A stretch of 64,000 nucleotides of DNA from Cryptococcus deneoformans JEC21 (taxonomy: Eukaryota > Basidiomycota > Tremellomycetes > Tremellales > Cryptococcaceae), in assembly GCF_000091045.1 (NCBI RefSeq), contig NC_006687.1, forward strand, positions 1,404,001 to 1,468,000, in the 5' to 3' direction. A program made the position numbers and the translations under genes. Positions 49,213 to 58,777 of the stretch are shown piece after piece. Position 1 is the first letter of the stretch, and every line of letters starts with the position of its first letter. Under the pieces are notes generated by a model. The model searched no databases and had not been told where the DNA came from. It saw only the letters and a list, made by a program, of their open reading frames with translations.

Positions 49213-49923
49213 GTTGCCTATTTGCTGCTCTGCTGAGGTTATCCGCAAGAGATGGGGGGAATCGAGTGCTCAGGGTTGAAGCTGTTGGTCTTTTAAGGAC
49301 ATTCTTTCATAGAGAGAGACACACCATGCTCCATTATCTTCAAACGGATACCTTTTTGGCGTACACAAAGACTCTCGGCCTCCTGAAAGGAGACATCAAC
49401 GAACTTCGGAGAAACTTAGGCGAAAGATTATACCAGTGAAAGGCAACCGACGGGTGAAACCTCGGAGCTGCAAAGTGCTTGGCACGAGACTGATCAGCTT
49501 CGGAAGGTCACGTTACCAGAATTTTGCGTTCCTCCAAGTGAATTTGGCACAGGAGGGTAGATCCGGACCACAGGCAATGTGGACGTGGGGTCCCTGTGGA
49601 GGCTTCCGCTTACGTATTTGACTCACGTATTTGGCTCTACGGGGTTACTTTTCATCTAGCCTCGCGCCGAGGTTTCTCCTTAGCATACAAACCTTTCAGC
49701 ATCGAGCCATCCGGTCATGTTACCGACGACACATAATACTGTTTGCTTTGCATCAGAACAGGTGAGAGCCAAAAAAAGGGCAACACGCAAATCCAACAGC
49801 GAGCTGCCACCGAACAAGGATATTGAGATTCCGACCGATGTGAGAGGTATAAGAAGTCCCATATCTGCCCCGTGGTGTCCCATCTCCCCACCACAGTTTG
49901 AGTTTCGAGTCTAGCGTAACAGC
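49213..49923. promoter_or_regulatory. Shared promoter of beta-glucosidase and sugar transporter
   Basis: 711 bp between divergent starts. Visible motifs: inverted repeat CCTCGCGCCGAGG at 49660-49672 (CGAGG arms around CGC), a possible zinc-cluster dyad; and GTGGGG (49585-49590) and GTGGAG (49596-49601), which fit the SYGGRG consensus of Mig1/CreA carbon-catabolite repressors. Motif matches this short occur by chance, so binding is a hypothesis. Confidence 0.4.
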
Positions 49924-52030
49924 ATGTCTACCAAGTTCTCTGATCTACCCAACAACACTGCCTCAAAATGGTGGAAGGACCCAGGTATGAGGAAGAGTGA
50001 GTTCACCCCGGCAAGAAGATCTGATTGAAGGCCCATGACTGACAACCAAGATAGGCTTTGTCCATATTATTACACTCTATACCGCCGTGTCAGCATGATC
50101 GACTTCCCTGCTATACTGCAATGAGTCGAAAGGCTGACGCAATAATGCAGCTACTCTTTAGGATATGATGGGTCCCTTCTCAACGGTCTTCAAGCGCTCA
50201 CTGAGTGGAACACAGACTTCGTAAGTGGCGCATCGCTCGGAGCAGAGTCGATCGACTGACGCCCCACTCCCTACAGGACACGCCTACTGGAACTCGACTT
50301 GGTTTGATTGCTGCCAGCTACTACTTGTGAGCTAAGACTGGGCCTTGAAACGACCATTTAGGTAGAGTTGACTATTTATCGGCAGGCCCAAGATCCCTCT
50401 CACATTCGTCATTGCTTGGATGGTTGATCGATATGGCCGAAAGATCGGACTTGTAAGTTGTACCTGTCTTGCAAACACTTGTACTCGCTGCTGACTTTCG
50501 CATTTACAGTACTGTGGCGCCCTCTTTATGTTTGCTGGCGCTCTCTTGGGAGGTTTCTGTCACTCCACTGCTCAGCTTGTGGGCTCTCGTGTTCTTTTGG
50601 GTGTGGGAACTGCTTCTGCCCGTATGTGCGCCCATATCATGTCGAGCAGCTCTTGGGATTCGCTAACGTCAAACGCATCAAACAGAGGTGACTGCTGCTG
50701 CTCTGGTTCCTGAACTTGCTCATCCTCGTATACGACATTATGCTGGTGGTTTCCTCAACACGACTTACTACGTGAGTCGCGGTTCCATACCGAGCATAGG
50801 ATCACGCTTCATGCTGAAATCAATCTGTATATGCACAGGTGGGTTCCATCTTCGCCGCCTGGCTCACCTTTGCGATGGTTTACTACCCCGGGACCAGCTC
50901 ATGGTCTTGGCGAGTGCCCACCCTTATCCAAGGGTTTGGTCCCCTTCTTCTTGGTTTAGGAGCATACTTCATCCCCCAGTCGCCTCGGTGGCTTGTCAAG
51001 AAAGGGCGTGTTGGCGAAGCGCACCAGATTTTGGCGACTTATCAGTGAGTATTCTTCAATGTGCGATCAGATCCCAGCAATAGTCCCCTCTCAAACCTCA
51101 GCATCTGGCATCGCTCTCGCTTGGCATGCTTCGTTGACTGGATCTTCATGCTGATGATATGGGTACAGTGCCAATGGCAAGATGGATGACGAGCTTGTCC
51201 TCCTCGAGATGCGAGAGATCAAATCTTCCGTTGAACTTGAGAAAGTGGCTGAATCTGCTTCATGGCTCGCTTGGTTCCACACCAAAGGCAACCTCCGGAG
51301 GTTCTTCGTCATCATCATCCTCGGAACGGCAACGCAATGGGTTGGCAACGGCGTCGCGCAATACTACCTGGTTCCTGTGCTCAAGACTGTGGGCGTCACC
51401 AAGCCCGCGCAGACCACAGGCGTCAACGGAGGACTTGCGATTTGGAATTGGTTCATCTCTATGAGTGGGGCCAGTCTAGTGGAGAGATTCGGACGAAGAC
51501 CCTTGTTTTTGACATCGATCATTGGTATGTTCTTCTCGTTCGTCATGATCCTCGGTCTTGCAGGTGGTTACAACACCACCCACCATTCCACAACGGGTAT
51601 CGCAATGATACCGTTCATCTTTATTTTCATGGGCTTCTACTCCCTCGCCCTGACCCCTCTTCCGATGCTCTACGTCCCCGAGATCTGCCCGCTTGCCCTC
51701 CGCGCCAAAGCCGCGGCATTGCTATTGCTAGCCCAAAACTGCGCACAAACCTTCAACCAATTCGTCAACCCGGTCGCCCTCAGCACCATCAGCTGGAGAT
51801 ACTATGCAGTCTACGTTGCGGTCGACGCGATCTACATCGCCCTCTTCTGGTTCATGATACGCGAGACCAAGGGTCTTACCACAGAAGAAGCTGCTGTCGT
51901 GTATGATCCCGATGATGTCAAGGAGGCCAATAAGGAGGCCGAGAAGAGGATGTACCAGGATGCTATAAAGGTGGTTCATGTGGAACATATGGAGAAGGAG
52001 GAGGATTTTAAGGAGGAGTTTAAGGTATAG
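49924..52030 (+). CDS. MFS sugar transporter, lactose-permease type
   Basis: Plasma-membrane proton symporter of the sugar porter family. Start 49924: MSTKFSDLPNNTASKWWKDP, then TM1 with the sugar-binding motif YSLGYDGSLLNGLQALTEW, which is typical of the lactose/cellobiose permease (Lac12-like) subgroup. Then LGLIAASYY, VIAWMVDRYGRKIGL (the D-R-x-G-R-R/K loop), GSRVLLGVGTASAQV, PELAHPRIRHYAGG, the PESPR-type motif as IPQSPRWLVKKGR, GNGVAQYYLVPVLKTVGV, VERFGRRPLFLTS, PLPMLYVPEICPLALRAKA and a C-terminal ETKGLTTEEAA. Twelve helices are countable by eye. Seven short introns in the first half; the last exon (51175-52030) is long. The C-terminal tail is Lys/Glu-rich (EHMEKEEDFKEEFKV). Likely substrate lactose or cellobiose, given the neighbouring GH3 enzyme. 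Confidence 0.93.
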
Positions 52031-52261
52031 ACCATTTTCAGGTGTGTCGTATTGGTATTCATAGTGTCAGAGGACCTTAAGCGTTGTAGTACTTCCATGT
52101 TATGCACAGGATAGGTTAGAGGACCGCTAGGCCGATAGAGAGACTCGATAGCTAATAGAGTGATGGCGGTATAGTACCGAGGGCTGACTTGCAACAAGTA
52201 ATCACGCTCACAATTATTATTTACATAAGCTAGTCTAGTCAGCGAAGGCCGCTCATGATTC

Positions 52262-53650
52262 GGGGGTTATAGAGGTTGCATTTTTCGTTGTTTAATTTAT
52301 TGGGTTGTCGTGTGGGTTGCCCGAATTAAAGAAACTACTTAAATAAACAACTTTTTAAAGAAAAGAAAAAATAATCCAACCTCCTCTTCCTCACAAGACC
52401 AGCGTCCTAGCCCTCGCCTTTACTAACTCGACACCAATCCGTTTCTCCATTTTCTCGAACCCCCCCACCGGCATCGCCTCCCTCCACTCCTTCCATTCGT
52501 CTGCTGTGCTCCTGCTCATCAGGCCACCAGTGGAAAGGATGATCGGTTTAAAGACCCCACCAGTGACTTTCGGAGCGTTCTTCGAGACGACCTGACCCAC
52601 CTTGTCGAGCCAGTTCACGCACCGGTCCAAGCAGAATTCGGCCAGCTTGCTGTTGGGGGTGCTTGGGGTGGCTGTGCTCCTCGCGTCTCGGTCCCCGAGG
52701 GAGTAAACCTTCAGGTCGTAGTCAGTGAAGGCCAGAGCGCTGGAACCTCTGACCCGAAGGTCGTTTCTCCTTTGTCCCGACAGCGTGTGGGGCTCAATCT
52801 CAACCGTGGCACCTTGGATTTGTTTGAGGTGTTGATAGATGACGCGGTTGATGGCATTGTGCCGGCGCTGGGTCCAGGGGTTGCGGGCGCGGCAAAGCTC
52901 GTCGTGACCCAAAGGTGAGTCCGACCCACAGAAGCGACAGACAGGTATCGAGGAGCCGACCAGGGTGCGGTCGTGGAGACCCGAGGCAATCTCGACGTTG
53001 GAAAGGCGCAGGGGCTGAAGGTAAGGGATGACTGATAACCAACTTCGGCCGAGTCTGGAGGCATTCTCGGTGAGCCGCTTGCGTTCAGTGTCGCCGAGAT
53101 TACGTAGAATGGCTTCCTGTTGCGATTCCCAGAGTTCTGCGCATCGAGTTCGTTGGGGGACCGGTGTTGGAGGTTCCTCTGGCGAAGAAAGGAGACCTAG
53201 GTTATCGAGGAGAGTGTCGGAGGCCTCGGCTGCCGAGCGGTAAGCAAGGGGGGCTACATCTTTGAAGGAAAGTAGACCTAGTCCGCCCAGTCGCGCTGGT
53301 AGCTTCGTCAACGATCTCCCTAGAGCCTCCTCTTCCGCCGTATCCTCCCGCTGCCTCATCCTCATCCTTTTCACCTCCTCCCATAGCATCGTGTCCAGCC
53401 TCTCCCATAGGTCTACAAGGTCGTCCGAGCGCAGACTTCTCTGCAGGTGTCGTAGATTTTGCTGAATGCAGAAACGTAATAGAAGGAGCGCGTGTTGATG
53501 TGGAAGATCCTTGAGCTTGCCCACCTTTGCCATTTCCTTCCGAATCCTGCCTTCCAGAAACTCCGCTCGCTTCTCCTTACCTCCTACCATCGTCCCTAGC
53601 ATCTTGAAGCCCTCCTGCCTGATCTCATCGAAGCTGATTAACTTGCATTA
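52262..53650 (-). mobile_element. LINE copy A, 5'-truncated
   Basis: A 1.39-kb 3' fragment of the same non-LTR element as copy B. It lines up with 53651-55036 at a constant offset of 1388 bases; I found one difference in reading both (A at 53204 against G at 54592), which is silent in the ORF. Its 3' end (GGGGGTTATAGAGG at 52262 on the plus strand) abuts unique DNA 230 bp downstream of the transporter stop, and its 5' truncation lies in the sequence CTTGCATT, fused to TAGGGG of copy B. Confidence 0.85.
52391..53602 (-). pseudogene. Truncated reverse transcriptase ORF of copy A
   Basis: An open frame of 403 codons identical in protein to the last 403 codons of the full copy, beginning inside the RT thumb region (MLGTMVGGKEKRAEFLEG) and including the zinc knuckle and endonuclease region. 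It lacks the catalytic RT core and the N-terminal fingers, and has no promoter of its own, so it is presumed non-functional. Confidence 0.8.
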
Positions 53651-56600
53651 GGGGTTATAGAGGTTGCATTTTTCGTTGTTTAATTTATTGGGTTGTCGTG
53701 TGGGTTGCCCGAATTAAAGAAACTACTTAAATAAACAACTTTTTAAAGAAAAGAAAAAATAATCCAACCTCCTCTTCCTCACAAGACCAGCGTCCTAGCC
53801 CTCGCCTTTACTAACTCGACACCAATCCGTTTCTCCATTTTCTCGAACCCCCCCACCGGCATCGCCTCCCTCCACTCCTTCCATTCGTCTGCTGTGCTCC
53901 TGCTCATCAGGCCACCAGTGGAAAGGATGATCGGTTTAAAGACCCCACCAGTGACTTTCGGAGCGTTCTTCGAGACGACCTGACCCACCTTGTCGAGCCA
54001 GTTCACGCACCGGTCCAAGCAGAATTCGGCCAGCTTGCTGTTGGGGGTGCTTGGGGTGGCTGTGCTCCTCGCGTCTCGGTCCCCGAGGGAGTAAACCTTC
54101 AGGTCGTAGTCAGTGAAGGCCAGAGCGCTGGAACCTCTGACCCGAAGGTCGTTTCTCCTTTGTCCCGACAGCGTGTGGGGCTCAATCTCAACCGTGGCAC
54201 CTTGGATTTGTTTGAGGTGTTGATAGATGACGCGGTTGATGGCATTGTGCCGGCGCTGGGTCCAGGGGTTGCGGGCGCGGCAAAGCTCGTCGTGACCCAA
54301 AGGTGAGTCCGACCCACAGAAGCGACAGACAGGTATCGAGGAGCCGACCAGGGTGCGGTCGTGGAGACCCGAGGCAATCTCGACGTTGGAAAGGCGCAGG
54401 GGCTGAAGGTAAGGGATGACTGATAACCAACTTCGGCCGAGTCTGGAGGCATTCTCGGTGAGCCGCTTGCGTTCAGTGTCGCCGAGATTACGTAGAATGG
54501 CTTCCTGTTGCGATTCCCAGAGTTCTGCGCATCGAGTTCGTTGGGGGACCGGTGTTGGAGGTTCCTCTGGCGAAGAAAGGAGACCTAGGTTGTCGAGGAG
54601 AGTGTCGGAGGCCTCGGCTGCCGAGCGGTAAGCAAGGGGGGCTACATCTTTGAAGGAAAGTAGACCTAGTCCGCCCAGTCGCGCTGGTAGCTTCGTCAAC
54701 GATCTCCCTAGAGCCTCCTCTTCCGCCGTATCCTCCCGCTGCCTCATCCTCATCCTTTTCACCTCCTCCCATAGCATCGTGTCCAGCCTCTCCCATAGGT
54801 CTACAAGGTCGTCCGAGCGCAGACTTCTCTGCAGGTGTCGTAGATTTTGCTGAATGCAGAAACGTAATAGAAGGAGCGCGTGTTGATGTGGAAGATCCTT
54901 GAGCTTGCCCACCTTTGCCATTTCCTTCCGAATCCTGCCTTCCAGAAACTCCGCTCGCTTCTCCTTACCTCCTACCATCGTCCCTAGCATCTTGAAGCCC
55001 TCCTGCCTGATCTCATCGAAGCTGATTAACTTGCATTTCTTTTCATTGAGCTTGATGATGTGCTGCTTGTCGGCGAGGAATTGGGTAGTTTTGCTGAGGA
55101 CTTGCGAGTCGTTTGAGAAGAGGTAGATGTCATCGAGATAAGCGAGCGCTTGCGTAGATGGACCTAGCGATTGGCTGAGGGCATTCAAGGTTGGTCGGAG
55201 GGTGATCGAGAAGAAGAGAGGGCCGAAAGGGTCACCCTGTCGAACGCCTTGAGAGGATTGAAGGATTTTGTCGCCACACACAAGGTCGGACGAGTCGCCA
55301 TAGGCCCATTTGCAAGTCCTCCAAAGCGTCGGCGCATGGGTCTTGACCGCCGCTGCCATCTCGGCCCTATCTACACGGTTGAAAGCGTTAGAAGCATCGA
55401 GCGAGGCTAAAAAGGAGAACTCAGCGCCGGCAGAACCCTCCAAGACTCTCTCTGTCAGCCTCACGATCGGCTCTACACCACCGATTGACTTGACCCCAAG
55501 CTGGAATGGGAGGAGGAAGTCGGGTTGGAAATGCGAGATGATGAGAGCTTTCGCACACAGCCGATAGATAAGTTCACCAACAGCGATAGGTCGGATAGAG
55601 CCATCGTCCTTCTTCAAGGGGATGAGACGAGAAGTGCGGAGCATAGAGCGACCAGGGGCGGTGTTGTTGGCGATGGCGGCGCAGAGGAGTTGGAGAAACT
55701 GCTTGACTGGCTCCCTCTTGGCAGCCGTCTTCAAGAGAGGGACCGACCAGCCACTAACGCCGGGTGCTGTGTCGGGCTTGAAGGAGTCGAGGGCCTTTTG
55801 GATGGTGTCGATGTCGGGAGCTTTACCAGGAGTTGGACCAACTGCATTGCCGAATGGACAAGACGGCCCTTTGGGGTGCTTGGCGATGAGCTGGTCGATG
55901 ACCCCTTGATCAAGTTCGGCTACTGAAGCATCCTCCTCCAACACTCTCTCTGCCGCACCTAGGCGCCCATTCTCAACGAGTTTGATGACTTGTTTGGTGG
56001 TGTCTGGACGAATATTGCTGGGAGGACGACGAGCGGGTGGCTGTTCTGGCCAGGGGATATGCGGGAACTGCTTAAGGAAGGTTGACGGCCTGAGGGGCTG
56101 TTCTGGAGCGAGCGCCTGGGTGAGGCCGACCTTTGGAAGGGCGAGAAATGCCAGCAGTGTAGAGTCCGAGGGTTGTGCAATGTAGGCAAGAGCACAACGC
56201 TCAGCGGCGTCCATGAAGTCGGTAACTAGGTTGTTGGGCAGAGGCTTGCTCCGAACAGGCAGGTGCGCAAGGTACAGGAATCTTTCGTTAGCACACTCTT
56301 GGGACGGAAGTAAGGAAGGCAACGTCCCAGGGGAAGGCCCCAGCGTTGAGCTCACCGCGTTCTCGAGCCCTGCTGGGGCAGTTGGGTTGGTATGACTACT
56401 CTCCTCCTCCCCACGATGCTCCTCCTCCGGCGCTGCCATGTTTAGCTCCCTAACTCGCGCGCCACTTTCCTCGGCAGATCTCGGAACGGATTCCGGAGCT
56501 CTCCGGGTCCCTTCCAGCGTGTCAACAGTCTCGGCAACAACCTGAGCGACCTCCTGCACCTCCTCGGCTTCAGACAGTGGTTCGAGACCGGCAACAACTT

Positions 56601-57034
56601 CAGCAGGCTGAGGGGGGCTTGGGCGATCTGGGGAAGGCGAAAGAACGATGGGTGAAGCTGCAGTATTTGAGGGAGGGCGGCGAGGTGTGTTTGTTGAGTT
56701 TCCCACGCGATTTCGGCGGATTCGAGGGGCAGTGAGACCACAATACCGGCTCTGGTGACGAGATAAACCAGTACCAGCCGAGCAGGGGGTGCCGCAGCGA
56801 GGGCAAGCGACTAGGGAAGAGCCACGGAGGTCGGAGGGGACGAAGAAATGGGTGGAATGTTGTTTATTGAGATGATCTTTGAGGTCCCTATAGTCGGCAG
56901 AGCATAGGTTGCACCGACCAGGATCTCCACGGGCGTTTTTGGCCCTCTGCAGGGACATGTTGGTGGTGTTTAAGGTGCAGAGAACGTTGATTAGGGGGTT
57001 GTTATGTGTTATGGGGTATTAAGAGGGTTATAGA
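53651..57034 (-). mobile_element. Cnl1: LINE copy B, full-length Cnl1-like non-LTR retrotransposon
   Basis: About 3.4 kb from a 5' UTR containing telomere-like tracts (56991-57034: TTAGGGGG, TTATGGGG, GGGTTATAGA twice) through one long ORF to a 128-nt 3' UTR (53778-53651). The 3' UTR has no poly(A) tail; the element simply ends in CCCC (sense strand). The joint to copy A is CCCCTAA. No long terminal repeats. The name follows the Cryptococcus LINE known for telomere-associated insertion; assignment is from architecture and target, not from alignment. Confidence 0.82.
53779..56958 (-). CDS. Site-specific LINE polyprotein: zinc finger, reverse transcriptase, restriction-like endonuclease
   Basis: A single uninterrupted ORF of 1059 codons, start MSLQRAKNARGDPGRCNLCS. 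N-terminal DNA-binding fingers: CNLCSADYRDLKDHLNKQH (C2H2) and CPRCGTPCSAGTGLSRHQ (C2HH), residues ~16-75. A disordered linker (~75-330) follows. RT core residues ~400-660: IPLKKDDGSIRPIAVGELIY, SLDASNAFNRVDRAEM, GVRQGDPFGPLFFSITL and the catalytic box ALAYLDDIYLFSND. Thumb ~660-800. C-terminal zinc knuckle CRFCGSDSPLGHDELC (C-x2-C-x7-H-x4-C) and restriction-like endonuclease elements RRHNAINRVIYQHL, RRNDLRVRGSSALAFTDYDL with K next. This one-ORF plan (fingers, RT, REL-endo) is that of early-branching site-specific LINEs such as the R2/CRE groups. It has no apurinic endonuclease and no RNase H. All catalytic motifs are intact, so copy B may be active. Confidence 0.92.
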   Translation of the reverse strand: MSLQRAKNARGDPGRCNLCSADYRDLKDHLNKQHSTHFFVPSDLRGSSLVACPRCGTPCSAGTGLSRHQSRYCGLTAPRIRRNRVGNSTNTPRRPPSNTAASPIVLSPSPDRPSPPQPAEVVAGLEPLSEAEEVQEVAQVVAETVDTLEGTRRAPESVPRSAEESGARVRELNMAAPEEEHRGEEESSHTNPTAPAGLENAVSSTLGPSPGTLPSLLPSQECANERFLYLAHLPVRSKPLPNNLVTDFMDAAERCALAYIAQPSDSTLLAFLALPKVGLTQALAPEQPLRPSTFLKQFPHIPWPEQPPARRPPSNIRPDTTKQVIKLVENGRLGAAERVLEEDASVAELDQGVIDQLIAKHPKGPSCPFGNAVGPTPGKAPDIDTIQKALDSFKPDTAPGVSGWSVPLLKTAAKREPVKQFLQLLCAAIANNTAPGRSMLRTSRLIPLKKDDGSIRPIAVGELIYRLCAKALIISHFQPDFLLPFQLGVKSIGGVEPIVRLTERVLEGSAGAEFSFLASLDASNAFNRVDRAEMAAAVKTHAPTLWRTCKWAYGDSSDLVCGDKILQSSQGVRQGDPFGPLFFSITLRPTLNALSQSLGPSTQALAYLDDIYLFSNDSQVLSKTTQFLADKQHIIKLNEKKCKLISFDEIRQEGFKMLGTMVGGKEKRAEFLEGRIRKEMAKVGKLKDLPHQHALLLLRFCIQQNLRHLQRSLRSDDLVDLWERLDTMLWEEVKRMRMRQREDTAEEEALGRSLTKLPARLGGLGLLSFKDVAPLAYRSAAEASDTLLDNLGLLSSPEEPPTPVPQRTRCAELWESQQEAILRNLGDTERKRLTENASRLGRSWLSVIPYLQPLRLSNVEIASGLHDRTLVGSSIPVCRFCGSDSPLGHDELCRARNPWTQRRHNAINRVIYQHLKQIQGATVEIEPHTLSGQRRNDLRVRGSSALAFTDYDLKVYSLGDRDARSTATPSTPNSKLAEFCLDRCVNWLDKVGQVVSKNAPKVTGGVFKPIILSTGGLMSRSTADEWKEWREAMPVGGFEKMEKRIGVELVKARARTLVL

Positions 57035-57386
57035 GGGTTATAGAGGTTGCATTTTTCGTTGTTTAATTTATTGGGTTGTCGTGTGGGTTGCCCGAATTAA
57101 AGAAACTACTTAAATAAACAACTTTTTAAAGAAAAGAAAAAATAATCCAACCTCCTCTTCCTCACAAGACCAGCGTCCTAGCCCTCGCCTTTACTAACTC
57201 GACACCAATCCGTTTCTCCATTTTCTCGAACCCCCCCACCGGCATCGCCTCCCTCCACTCCTTCCATTCGTCTGCTGTGCTCCTGCTCATCAGGCCACCA
57301 GTGGAAAGGATGATCGGTTTAAAGACCCCACCAGTGACTTTCGGAGCGTTCTTCGAGACGACCTGACCCACCTTGTCGAGCCAGTT
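57035..57386 (-). mobile_element. LINE copy C, 0.35-kb 3' fragment
   Basis: Contains the same 3' UTR and the last 69 codons of the ORF with sequence identical to copies A and B as far as read. Its 5' truncation lies at CCAGTT, fused to TAGGGGG of copy D. Confidence 0.8.
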
Positions 57387-57985
57387 AGGGGGTTATAGAG
57401 GTTGCATTTTTCGTTGTTTAATTTATTGGGTTGTCGTGTGGGTTGCCCGAATTAAAGAAACTACTTAAATAAACAACTTTTTAAAGAAAAGAAAAAATAA
57501 TCCAACCTCCTCTTCCTCACAAGACCAGCGTCCTCGCTTTTGCTTTGACCAACTCGACACCAATTCGCTTCTCCATCCTCTCAAACGCACCCGCCGGCAT
57601 CGCCTCCCTCCCAGTCCTGCCACTCATCGGCTGTGCTCCTGCTCACCAGGCCACCAGTGGATAAGATGATCGGTTTGAAAACCCCACCAGTGACCTTTGG
57701 AGCGTTCTTCGAGACGACCTGGCCCACCTTGTCGAGCCAGTTCACGCACCGATCCAGGCAGAAGTCGGCCAGCTTGCTGTTGGGGGAGCTGGGGGGGACA
57801 GTGCTTCGAGCATCGCGGTCGCCGAGGGCGTAAACCTTCAGGTCGTAGTCAGCGAAGGCTAAAGCGCTAGGTCCTCTGACCCGAAGGTCGTTTCTCCTTT
57901 GTCCTGACAGCGTGTGAGGCTCGATCTCGACAGTGGCACCTTGAATTTGCTTGAGGTGCTGGAAGATGACACGGTTGATGGCGTT
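57387..57985 (-). mobile_element. LINE copy D, diverged and frameshifted 5'-truncated copy
   Basis: The 3' UTR and the first bases of the coding end (to about 57534) match the other copies, after which the coding part differs at many sites (for example GCTTTTGCTTTGACCAACTC against CCTCGCCTTTACTAACTC). One extra base near 57610 shifts the frame, so the reading ends DEWQDWEGGDAGGCV. The 5' truncation is about 57985, where it meets unique DNA. Part of an inactive older copy, possibly mosaic. Confidence 0.75.
57581..57985 (-). pseudogene. Endonuclease-region remnant of copy D
   Basis: Starts abruptly at INRVIFQHLKQIQGATVE and continues through RRNDLRVRGPSALAFADYDL; the frameshift near 57610 abolishes the normal C-terminus. 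Confidence 0.7.
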
Positions 57986-57999
57986 GCCGCAGGGAATGG

Positions 58000-58476
58000 C
58001 CAACCTGCGTTGGAAGTGCCGGTCCCATCCCCATCTCCCCCAGCACTTCCAGAGACGACAGTGGTGAGTGCCTTTTTCCTCGGATGCTAATTCAAATTCT
58101 GATCAGTGTTGAAAGTGCAATTCGGTTTTCGACTTCATCCGCAGGAAGTACCCTGGCCCCCAAGAAATGCAGGAACTGCTGCGAAGTTTCAAGGAAAGGG
58201 GGATTCAAATCCCTTGTCCTGTGGGCGGTCCTGGGGAAGGACACGAGTTACGGAATGCTGGAGGGAAGGCAAGGTTCCGGTTGCGATGCAAGTTCCGGAA
58301 GTGTAAAACTTCAATGGAGCTTGTACCATCACCGTACTGGATAAAAACCTTGATTGAGGAAGGCCGTCTGTGCCGCTCACCATGGAGCAATTCTACGCAT
58401 TCGGTCTTTCTGATCGCCCAGGCTATGAAGCACTGCTCTTCATTGTGGGCCTCTCTTTCAAGAGCCGACAATAGAC
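58000..58476 (+). CDS. Possible remnant of a zinc-binding-type gene cut by the LINE
   Basis: One frame runs KCNSVFDFIRRKYPGPQEMQ, ELLRSFKERGIQIPCPVGG and KARFRLRCKFRKCKTSMELV, with paired Cys spaced as in zinc ribbons, then SPYWIKTLIEEG; another frame further on reads MEQFYAFGLSDRPGYEALLF to a stop at 58476. A GTGAGT donor at 58060 and a TGATCAG acceptor at about 58105 suggest an intron. The 5' end lies exactly where copy D ends. It could be a decayed gene or a mobile-element transposase fragment; function unknown. Confidence 0.35.
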
Positions 58477-58777
58477 GCTTGGGTTCAAGTGTAACCGGAC
58501 CGAGTCCGATGGACGCGACGGAGAGAGAAAATATATACAATACCGAGTAGATAGACTTTGTTACCAACATGCCATTTATTCTCGCTTGAGTCTCAATCTT
58601 TTTTGACAAAGACTTATCCTCTCCTTACCCAGCCACCTACTAAGGAGTCATCAACGTATAGAAAATACGATCAAGAAGCACGATATACGATACATCTCTA
58701 TACACCCTTATGCAAGATGGAAGCACTGATTTTCCCCTTTTTCTAACACTACTTCACTTCAGCTCATCGTCTCTGTT
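58477..58777. other. Intergenic, convergent 3' region
   Basis: About 300 bp; nothing beyond a likely 3' UTR for the minus-strand gene. Confidence 0.5.

Noticed and set aside
52262..52290. Target-site duplication flanking the LINE array
   Set aside because: The left flank (CTCATGATTC) and the right flank (CCGCAGGGAATGG) share no repeat; target duplication is not supported.
54416..56185. Several plus-strand ORFs of 60-133 codons across the LINE
   Set aside because: Shadows opposite the 1059-codon reverse transcriptase frame; they repeat in copy A only because the DNA is repeated.
58195..58220. GGGGGATTCAAATCCC resembling a tRNA T-arm
   Set aside because: Stem and loop register do not match a T-arm, and no acceptor, D or anticodon arms can be built around it; it lies inside a coding-like frame.
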